From assembly GCA_030608125.1 (NCBI GenBank), contig JAUWEU010000045.1, positions 1-6,292 on the forward strand: DNA of 6,292 nucleotides, given 5' to 3'. This document shows, in pieces, positions 1-4,021 of the stretch. The notes beneath the pieces are model-generated. The model saw only the letters and a list, made by a program, of their open reading frames with translations, was not told where the DNA came from and ran no database searches. This DNA is from Dehalococcoidia bacterium. Its GTDB lineage: Bacteria > Chloroflexota > Dehalococcoidia > Dehalococcoidales > W498. A program made the translations under genes and the position numbers. Within the stretch, counting starts at the first letter, position 1. Each line of letters opens with the position of its first letter.

Positions 1-25
1 CTATAATTGAGTTATATATCTCATT

Positions 26-54
26 TTGACAATTTACGCTGAAACGTGTAAGAT
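26..54 (+). promoter_or_regulatory. sigma70-type promoter of the XRE gene, giving a leaderless mRNA
   Basis: A perfect -35 TTGACA (26-31) is followed after 17 bp by TAAGAT (49-54, 4 of 6 consensus bases). Only 6 bases separate the -10 from the ATG at 61, so the predicted transcription start falls at or next to the start codon, and there is no Shine-Dalgarno sequence. The spacer contains the dyad described separately, so binding there would block polymerase. Confidence 0.75.
35..50. promoter_or_regulatory. Putative XRE operator 1 (autoregulatory, imperfect dyad)
   Basis: TACGC (35-39), six bases, then GTGTA (46-50). This matches the perfect dyad upstream of the macro gene in sequence, in half-site spacing and in distance from the -35 (3 bp) and the -10 (GTG directly abutting the hexamer). 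The left half differs by one base (G for A). Autoregulation by the adjacent XRE protein is inferred from position and family behaviour. The weaker symmetry suggests lower affinity than at the macro promoter. Confidence 0.6.
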
Positions 55-60
55 TTAATT

Positions 61-306
61 ATGAGTAACGGCAAAGTGAACCGACCACAATGGGATAGGG
101 AGCACGTCCAAGCCTTAAGGCGTCACCTAGGTCTAACCCAGCGTGAACTGGCAGACCAACTAGGCACGCGTCAGCAAACAATAAGCGAATGGGAAACAGG
201 GAGGTATGAACCCCGTGGTGCCTCATCTACCCTTCTTTCCATTATTGCTGAACGAGCCCAGTTTGAATACAAGGCTACCCCGTCAAAGAAACCCAAAAAA
301 CCTTGA
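61..306 (+). CDS. XRE-family helix-turn-helix transcriptional regulator (81 aa)
   Basis: This is a small single-domain Cro/C1-type (HTH_3/XRE) protein, expected to bind DNA as a dimer in the cytoplasm. The HTH spans about residues 16-65. LTQRELADQLG (25-35) forms the first helix and turn, and TRQQTISEWETG (36-47) is the recognition helix with the typical Q..IS.WE.G pattern. The C-terminus is a short basic tail (KATPSKKPKKP) with no ligand or peptidase domain. The ATG at 61 lies 6 bases downstream of a -10 and has no Shine-Dalgarno, so translation is probably leaderless. The stop codon (304-306) lies within the -35 hexamer of the next gene, and the same dyad occurs in both promoters, which points to a local repressor of itself and of the macro-domain gene. 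The two-gene layout resembles toxin-antitoxin and phage-repressor modules, but no toxin is identified here. The family call is firm; the target assignment is inference. Confidence 0.88.
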   Translation: MSNGKVNRPQWDREHVQALRRHLGLTQRELADQLGTRQQTISEWETGRYEPRGASSTLLSIIAERAQFEYKATPSKKPKKP

Positions 307-331
307 CATTATACACGGTTTCGTGTATAAT
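303..331 (+). promoter_or_regulatory. Consensus sigma70 promoter of the macro-domain gene
   Basis: TTGACA (303-308), a 17-bp spacer and TATAAT (326-331) form a full-consensus promoter in both hexamers and spacing. The -35 overlaps the stop codon of the XRE gene. The predicted start is near 338, leaving about 7 untranslated bases before the ATG at 345. The nearby AGG (333-335) would lie upstream of that start, so the message is effectively leaderless. Such a strong promoter with a perfect operator inside it is typical of a gene held off until derepressed. Confidence 0.85.
308..331. promoter_or_regulatory. Putative XRE operator 2 (perfect inverted repeat inside the macro promoter)
   Basis: ATTATACACG (308-317) and CGTGTATAAT (322-331) are exact reverse complements separated by GTTT. 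The dyad fills the space between -35 and -10 and includes the whole -10 hexamer, so a bound dimer would occlude RNA polymerase. The core TACAC-N6-GTGTA recurs at 35-50 and, with one change, at 1123-1138. The adjacent XRE protein is the obvious candidate ligand; that assignment is inference. Confidence 0.75.
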
Positions 332-344
332 CAGGTAATAATAA

Positions 345-854
345 ATGATTAACATTGAAGTCTATAAAGGCGATATTACCCAGTTTGAACTTGACGCCTT
401 GGTAAATGCTGCCAGTAACCGACTATGGATGGGTGGCGGAGTAGCTGGAGCGCTAAAGAGAGCTGGGGGTAAAGAAATAGAGGACGAGGCGGTTAAAAAG
501 GGACCTATCCCTATTGGAGAGGCAATAGTCACCGCAGCCGGTAAACTAAAAGCAAAGTACATTATCCATGCCGCAGTGATGGGACAAGACCTAAAGACTG
601 ATGCTGAAAAGATTAGGCAGGCGATAAAGAATAGTCTACTTAGAGCTGATGAGCTTGGTATAAAGAGCATTGTCTTCCCTGCCTTAGGCACCGGTGTTGG
701 CGGTTTTCCCCTAGATGAATGTGCTGGGATAATGATTGGTCAAGTGCGCCAGCACTCAACCAGGAAAACAGAGCTAAGGAGGGTAGTTTTTGCCCTGTAT
801 GATGAGCCAGCTTACCAGGCATTTAAGCAAGAGCTTGATACGCAGTTAGGCTAA
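345..854 (+). CDS. Stand-alone macro-domain protein (ADP-ribose binding/hydrolysing family, 169 aa)
   Basis: The protein is one macro domain over nearly its whole length. Visible motifs are GDIT (9-12), NAASNRLWMGGGVAGAL (21-37; adenine/ribose-binding loop), GPIPIGEAIVTAAG (53-66), KYIIHAAVMG (71-80) and the phosphate-binding loop FPALGTGVGGFP (111-122). Family members bind ADP-ribose or O-acetyl-ADP-ribose, and many remove ADP-ribose from proteins or nucleic acids. The residue after GGGV is Ala, as in AF1521-like proteins, not the Asp of MacroD-type GGGVD enzymes, so catalysis cannot be assumed. No second domain is present, so it is not a DarG-type two-domain antitoxin, and no DarT-like transferase lies in the window. 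It follows an XRE gene by 38 bp but has its own consensus promoter with a perfect dyad. Inferred role: handling ADP-ribose or ADP-ribosylated targets when the XRE repressor is released. The fold assignment is firm; substrate and physiological role are unknown. Confidence 0.9.
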   Translation: MINIEVYKGDITQFELDALVNAASNRLWMGGGVAGALKRAGGKEIEDEAVKKGPIPIGEAIVTAAGKLKAKYIIHAAVMGQDLKTDAEKIRQAIKNSLLRADELGIKSIVFPALGTGVGGFPLDECAGIMIGQVRQHSTRKTELRRVVFALYDEPAYQAFKQELDTQLG

Positions 855-875
855 AGGGGGTTAATTAAATCAGCC

Positions 876-1082
876 GTAAAATAGAAATTGTTTATTAACC
901 TCATCCCCTTAATTTTATCCCAGAAATCAGGATTCTTGGGGGCTCCTTAATTCTCCTCTCCTTTCCGAGGAGAGGGGGAAGAGACTTTAGACAGGGGTGA
1001 AGCCTCTGTCTTACCTACATTCCCCCTTCCCTTATTAAGGGAAGGGGGTCGGGGGGATAGGTTGCTAAACGAGGTAAAATAG
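876..1082. repeat. Composite palindromic element A with inverted termini and a flanking 9-bp direct repeat
   Basis: The left terminus (888-908, reading TTGTTTATTAACCTC then ATCCCC) matches the reverse complement of 1052-1072 at about 17 of 21 positions, allowing one gap. The pair is bracketed by identical GTAAAATAG copies at 876-884 and 1074-1082, which could be a target-site duplication. Inside are small palindromes: CCCAGAAATC/GATTCTTGGG (919-940, imperfect), CCTCTCCT/AGGAGAGG (955-975), AGACAG/CTGTCT (from 989) and a perfect 13-bp pair CCCCCTTCCCTTA/TAAGGGAAGGGGG (1022-1048) around a single central base. There is no coding capacity. This is the layout of a MITE-like or REP-like non-autonomous element; the mobilising enzyme is not identified. 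Confidence 0.6.
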
Positions 1083-1113
1083 GCGGTTTGCTTTGGCTAA
1101 ACCGCCTTCATTA
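1081..1113 (+). terminator. Terminator-like hairpin in the macro-DUF2851 gap
   Basis: AGGCGGTTT (1081-1089) pairs perfectly with AAACCGCCT (1099-1107) around a 9-base loop, followed by TTCATTA. The stem is strong, but the downstream tract is only partly T-rich and the hairpin lies 227 bases beyond the macro stop codon, so it is at best a distal terminator. It could equally be one more palindromic module of this repeat-rich stretch. Confidence 0.3.
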
Positions 1114-1120
1114 GGCTGGT

Positions 1121-1140
1121 AATACACGATATCGTGTTAA
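1121..1140. promoter_or_regulatory. Orphan third copy of the XRE-type dyad
   Basis: TACAC (1123-1127), six bases, then GTGTT (1134-1138), with a perfect 12-bp palindrome CACGATATCGTG at its centre (1125-1136). It has the half-sites and spacing of the two promoter operators, with one change in the outermost right base. No -35 occurs in the matching register on either strand (GGCTGG forward, CTACTT reverse). Downstream there is an AGGAGG (1146-1151) but no open reading frame. It may be a decoy or auxiliary site, or a remnant of a promoter whose gene was lost to repeat insertion. Confidence 0.5.
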
Positions 1141-1156
1141 TAAGTAGGAGGAGTCG

Positions 1157-1238
1157 AAGAGAGGCTTGCCTCTCTTATATAACTAATTCCCCCTCCCTTG
1201 TAAGGGAGGGGGATAAAGGGGGAGGGTTACCTAATAAA
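1157..1238. repeat. Palindromic repeat cluster B
   Basis: There are two perfect palindromes: AAGAGAGGC/GCCTCTCTT around TT (1157-1176) and TCCCCCTCCCTT/AAGGGAGGGGGA around GT (1188-1213). They are followed by a degenerate copy of the shared repeat terminus (1217-1238). The first palindrome is the same module type as 3777-3799 in cluster C. Four G-tracts (1204-1226) also fit the G-quadruplex pattern. Together with element A, the hairpin, the orphan dyad and the dispersed repeat, this accounts for most of the 461-bp gap between the macro and DUF2851 genes. I see no gene in the gap. Confidence 0.65.
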
Positions 1239-1255
1239 AAACTATTTTATCGCTA

Positions 1256-1291
1256 GAGATTGCTTCGTCGCTGACGCTCCTCACAATGACA
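1256..1291. repeat. Dispersed bacterial repeat of the GATTGCTTCGTCGC...CAATGACA type
   Basis: GAGATTGCTTCGTCGC at the left and CTCCTCACAATGACA at the right closely match a short dispersed repeat that I recognise from intergenic DNA of many unrelated bacteria (usual form GATTGCTTCGTCGC, CGCTCCTCGCAATGACA). This copy has TGA in place of the usual TTCG-like centre and an A in CTCACAATG, so it is slightly degenerate. Its function is unknown; recognition is from memory and not from a search. Confidence 0.55.
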
Positions 1292-1301
1292 TGAGACTAG
1301 T

Positions 1302-1327
1302 CTAAAGGGGGTAGGTTGATAAACAAT
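1302..1327 (-). repeat. Repeat terminus that supplies the RBS and start of the DUF2851 gene
   Basis: Read on the minus strand this is ATTGTTTATCAACCT followed by ACCCCCTTTAG, nearly identical to the left terminus of element A (887-912). Read forward, its AAAGGGGGTAGG (1304-1315) acts as a purine-rich Shine-Dalgarno region for TTG at 1316, and the first four codons of the DUF2851 gene (TTG ATA AAC AAT) lie inside the terminus. Confidence 0.6.
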
Positions 1328-2695
1328 CTTCTAGAGAGTCAAGTTATTGAAATCTGGCAACGGCTGTTACTGGATAGGACCGAGCTGACCACTGAAGGGG
1401 GCGAGCCGATAAAGATAGTCTACCCGGGAAGGATTAATGATGACCGAGGTGCTGATTTCCGGGATGCGGTTATTGCCACCAGTCAAGGGTTAACAAAGGG
1501 GGATATAGAAGTTCATGTTAAATCTAGCGGTTGGCGAACTCATCACCACCACCACGACCCAGCCTATAACCGGGTAATCCTGCATGTAGTGATGTGGCAC
1601 GACAGCCAGGCTACCACTCTTGAGAATGGCAAAGGGGCTCCTATTCTGGTATTAGATAAATATATAAAAAGCCCAATTGGTCAGTGGTCTGATAGAATAG
1701 AGCCCCCGGCCAGCCTAAATATGCCCTGCCTAAAAGCCTCAGAGCGCCTGACTCCAGGCACTATGGCCGAATTTCTAGATAGTGCTGGGGAGGAGCGGTT
1801 TTTAGCTAAGGCTACCAAGTTTCAAGCCGATTTAGCTCAACTGGGGGCAAGCCAATGCCTTTACCAAGGGATAATGGGGGCTCTGGGTTACTCCAAGAAT
1901 AAACTCCCCTTCCTCGAGCTAGCCCGCAGGTTACCACTCCAAATTCTAGAGTCGATGACTCAGGGCGAAATATCAGACGAGGAATGTCTTGCTCGACAAC
2001 AGGCTCTACTACTGGGCACGGCTGGGCTACTTCCTTCACAGCGCCCCCATTGGCACCAGAAGGGTGAATTAGATGGTGAATGGATAGACAGATTGGAGAG
2101 GCTATGGGCTTCTTCTTGCCAGACCGAGGCAATGTCCCTCAGTGCCTGGCACCTGTTCAAGGTCAGACCAAATAATTTCCCGGTTCGTCGCCTAGTAGCC
2201 ATGAGTTACCTCATAGTCGGCTACCGGCAAGACGGGATATTTGACGGGATAGTCAATAGGCTAAAGGAGGCAGCTCTCAGCCAAAGTCCCTACAGATTAG
2301 AAAAGGGATTGGTGGTTACCGCCAGTGGTTATTGGGCAAGCCACTTTGATTTTGGCTCAGGTAGTAGAATAAAAAATCCAACCCTTCTCGGTAGTAGTCG
2401 AGCCGCTGATATTGCCGTGAATGTGCTCTTTCCTTTCATGGTTGCCTGGAGCCGGCTTACCTCCCAACCAGAAATTGAGAGGAAAGCCTTTGACCTTTAT
2501 CACGGCTACCCTAAGCTAGTAGTAAACTCAATAGAAAGGCATATGACCAACCAGCTTAAGCTAAACAGTAGCCTGGTTAATTCCGCCCGGCGGCAACAGG
2601 GGCTAATCCATATTTATAATACTCTATGCACTCAGGGCAGGTGCAACTGCTGCCCGTTAAGCCAGCCTGAGACTGGGAATCACATCCAAGTCTAA
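1316..2695 (+). CDS. DUF2851 family protein (459 aa)
   Basis: This is a family of unknown function, found as I recall it mainly in Bacteroidetes and Chloroflexota. The N-terminal block contains GADFRDA (45-51), [12 protein letters not shown] (62-73), a five-histidine run (76-80) followed by DP, and [13 protein letters not shown] (84-96), the family's hallmark stretch. The spacing of D47/D50, E65 and K69 is reminiscent of PD-(D/E)XK nuclease cores, but that is only my inference. The C-terminus carries a cysteine cluster (C438, C443, C445, C446) resembling the family's usual tail and possibly metal-binding. I see no signal peptide or membrane segment, so it is probably cytoplasmic. The TTG start at 1316 is chosen because an in-frame stop (1292-1294) closes the frame upstream and a purine-rich RBS precedes it. 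The 3' end overlaps tsaD (opposite strand) by 39 bp. The length looks complete; function is not assigned. Confidence 0.85.
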   Translation: MINNLLESQVIEIWQRLLLDRTELTTEGGEPIKIVYPGRINDDRGADFRDAVIATSQGLTKGDIEVHVKSSGWRTHHHHHDPAYNRVILHVVMWHDSQATTLENGKGAPILVLDKYIKSPIGQWSDRIEPPASLNMPCLKASERLTPGTMAEFLDSAGEERFLAKATKFQADLAQLGASQCLYQGIMGALGYSKNKLPFLELARRLPLQILESMTQGEISDEECLARQQALLLGTAGLLPSQRPHWHQKGELDGEWIDRLERLWASSCQTEAMSLSAWHLFKVRPNNFPVRRLVAMSYLIVGYRQDGIFDGIVNRLKEAALSQSPYRLEKGLVVTASGYWASHFDFGSGSRIKNPTLLGSSRAADIAVNVLFPFMVAWSRLTSQPEIERKAFDLYHGYPKLVVNSIERHMTNQLKLNSSLVNSARRQQGLIHIYNTLCTQGRCNCCPLSQPETGNHIQV

Positions 2696-3637
2696 GCCGT
2701 CCACTTTGCCTGCCTTAAACCGAAAGTAGCCACAGGCAGCAATCATAGCTGCGTTATCAGTGCATAGCACCGGCTCGGGAACCCGAACCGGAATGGATGA
2801 ATCTTTCACTAACCATTCACGAAGCAACTCATTTGATGCCACCCCACCCGCCAGCAAAATCTGCTTCACCCGGCGCTCTTTGGCTACGGCTATCGTTTTG
2901 GTAACCAGGACATCAATCACTGCCTCCTGAAAGCTAGCAGCGCCGTCAGCCCCAGATGAAACCTTACCCCCTTCCACCAGGCGCAGCAGGGCTGTTTTGA
3001 CCCCGCTGAAACTGAAGTCGCTACTCCCCTTTAGCCAGGCACGAGGTAGTTGAATAGAGGTGGCATCCCCATTTTTAGCTGCCTGTTGAATGGCTGGACC
3101 ACCGGGGTAGCCCAAGCCCAATATCCTGGCTGCTTTATCAAAGGCTTCGCCGGCAGCATCATCCCGTGTCCGCCCCAATACCACATAATCGCCGTGTCCC
3201 CTCATAAGCACCAGATCACTATGTCCCCCAGAAACAATAAGGCACACCAGGGGGAAGAGAGGAGTAGAGTTAGTTAGCCAGTTAGCATAAATATGACCCT
3301 CAAGGTGATTAACCCCGGTAATAGGTAAGTCCTGAGCTAAAGCAATAGCCTTAGCCGCATTTATTCCCACAAGCAGTGAGCCAGCCAGCCCCGGTCCAAT
3401 AGTAACGGCAATACCAGCCAAATCATCCCAGGTAGCCTTAGCCTCAGCCATCGCCTGCTTTAGTATCGGGATAATAGCCAGAATATGTTGCCTGGAGGCT
3501 ACCTCGGGCACAATCCCGCCGTAGCGGGCATGGAGCTCCACCTGAGAGGCAATCTGATTGGACAGAATTCTAACCCCATCCTCCACCACCGCGGCTGCTG
3601 TTTCATCACAGGAGGTCTCAATACCCAGGATTTTCAT
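2657..3637 (-). CDS. tsaD: tRNA N6-adenosine threonylcarbamoyltransferase TsaD (326 aa)
   Basis: TsaD (Kae1/Qri7/YgjD family) transfers the threonylcarbamoyl group from threonylcarbamoyl-AMP to A37 of ANN-decoding tRNAs, working in bacteria with TsaB and TsaE in the cytoplasm. Conserved elements in order: GIETSCDET (5-13), [13 protein letters not shown] (39-51), the metal ligands H111 and H115 in NHLEGH, VSGGHS (135-140), [20 protein letters not shown] (157-176), YPGGP (177-181), [11 protein letters not shown] (207-217), AGGVASN (263-269) and D294 in CTDNAAMIA, the third metal ligand. Length and motifs indicate an intact enzyme. The ATG at 3637 has no Shine-Dalgarno and lies 8 bases after an extended -10 (TGC-TATAAT), suggesting a leaderless transcript. 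The gene converges on DUF2851 with a 39-bp overlap, leaving no room for a conventional terminator between them. tsaB and tsaE are not in the window. Confidence 0.98.
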   Translation of the reverse strand: MKILGIETSCDETAAAVVEDGVRILSNQIASQVELHARYGGIVPEVASRQHILAIIPILKQAMAEAKATWDDLAGIAVTIGPGLAGSLLVGINAAKAIALAQDLPITGVNHLEGHIYANWLTNSTPLFPLVCLIVSGGHSDLVLMRGHGDYVVLGRTRDDAAGEAFDKAARILGLGYPGGPAIQQAAKNGDATSIQLPRAWLKGSSDFSFSGVKTALLRLVEGGKVSSGADGAASFQEAVIDVLVTKTIAVAKERRVKQILLAGGVASNELLREWLVKDSSIPVRVPEPVLCTDNAAMIAACGYFRFKAGKVDGLDLDVIPSLRLA

Positions 3638-3645
3638 ATATCTGG

Positions 3646-3654
3646 ATTATAGCA
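3646..3654 (-). promoter_or_regulatory. Extended -10 promoter of tsaD, leaderless
   Basis: On the minus strand the bases read TGC then TATAAT (3654 down to 3646), a perfect extended -10. A weak TTGTTT (3676-3671) lies 19 bp upstream. The predicted start falls within about two bases of the tsaD ATG at 3637, and there is no ribosome-binding site between. Confidence 0.6.
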
Positions 3655-3687
3655 TAGGTAGTAGAGGATTAAACAACCGTGGAGATT

Positions 3688-3918
3688 GTCTACAACCTCA
3701 CCCCTTTAGATATTTATTTAGCAACCTCACCCCCTTAATCCCCCTCTCCTTATCAAGGAGAGGGGGAATTTAATTATAAGAGAGGCGAAGCCTCTCTTAG
3801 ACTCTCGCTACTCTGGGGGTAATAATCGGGGAGTTTTAGAGGGGCAAAGCCCCTCTAAATAATTATCATCCCCTTCCCCTTACCAAGGGGAAGGGGATAA
3901 AGGGGATGGGGTTGTTAA
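3688..3918. repeat. Composite palindromic element C with matching inverted termini
   Basis: The terminus at 3718-3743 matches the reverse complement of 3893-3918 at 22 of 26 positions, and a further partial terminus copy lies at 3688-3707. Inside are four perfect palindromes: CCCCCTCTCCTT/AAGGAGAGGGGG (3740-3766, loop ATC), TAAGAGAGGC/GCCTCTCTTA (3777-3799, loop GAA), TTTAGAGGGGC/GCCCCTCTAAA (3835-3859, loop AAA) and ATCCCCTTCCCCTT/AAGGGGAAGGGGAT (3868-3898, loop ACC). No direct repeat is evident at its edges. It occupies most of the 384-bp gap between the divergent tsaD and CNNM/CBS genes and has no coding capacity. Transcripts through it would be highly structured. Confidence 0.7.
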
Positions 3919-3937
3919 GCACACTCAAATAGCTATT

Positions 3938-3966
3938 TTGACACGCCTATTAGCCAATGATATGAT
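3938..3966 (+). promoter_or_regulatory. Sigma70-type promoter of the CNNM/CBS operon
   Basis: TTGACA (3938-3943), a 17-bp spacer and TATGAT (3961-3966, 5 of 6 consensus) predict a start near 3973 and a leader of about 49 bases. In contrast to the other promoters here, this leader contains a real ribosome-binding site. Confidence 0.75.
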
Positions 3967-3988
3967 GATAGTAAGGGGTTAGTTAGGG

Positions 3989-4016
3989 TCTTAATCAATA
4001 TTAAGAGTGGGGTGAT
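3989..4016 (+). promoter_or_regulatory. 5' leader of the CNNM/CBS gene: 7-bp inverted repeat plus strong RBS
   Basis: TCTTAAT (3989-3995) and ATTAAGA (4000-4006) are exact inverted repeats around CAAT. They are followed at once by GGGGTGAT (4009-4016), a strong Shine-Dalgarno match 5 bases before the ATG at 4022. The repeat might be a small hairpin or a protein site controlling translation; nothing further supports a regulator. Confidence 0.45.
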
Positions 4017-4021
4017 GCTAT

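Noticed and set aside
2..7. TATAAT as a second promoter upstream of the XRE gene
   Set aside because: A perfect -10 hexamer, but its -35 would lie outside the window and a better-placed promoter exists at 26-54; it cannot be judged.
362..691. Minus-strand open frame opposite the macro gene
   Set aside because: It is the antisense shadow of a well-supported macro domain, with no RBS and no recognisable domain.
61..854. DarTG toxin-antitoxin system
   Set aside because: There is a macro domain but no DarT ADP-ribosyltransferase and no DarG C-terminal domain. The upstream partner is an XRE DNA-binding protein.
891..1240. CRISPR array
   Set aside because: The repeats are palindromic modules of differing sequence and spacing, with no constant direct repeat or uniform spacers.
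1812..2202. Two overlapping minus-strand open frames within DUF2851
   Set aside because: They have low-complexity, Arg/Pro/Ser-rich shadow translations opposite a conserved gene, and no start signals.
3558..3773. A plus-strand 71-aa frame crossing the tsaD start and element C
   Set aside because: It runs antisense over tsaD codons and then through repeat DNA; it would not be conserved.
3938..3966. Fourth XRE operator at the CNNM/CBS promoter (TTGACACGCC)
   Set aside because: The short CACGC resembles a half-site, but no GTGTA follows at the required spacing.
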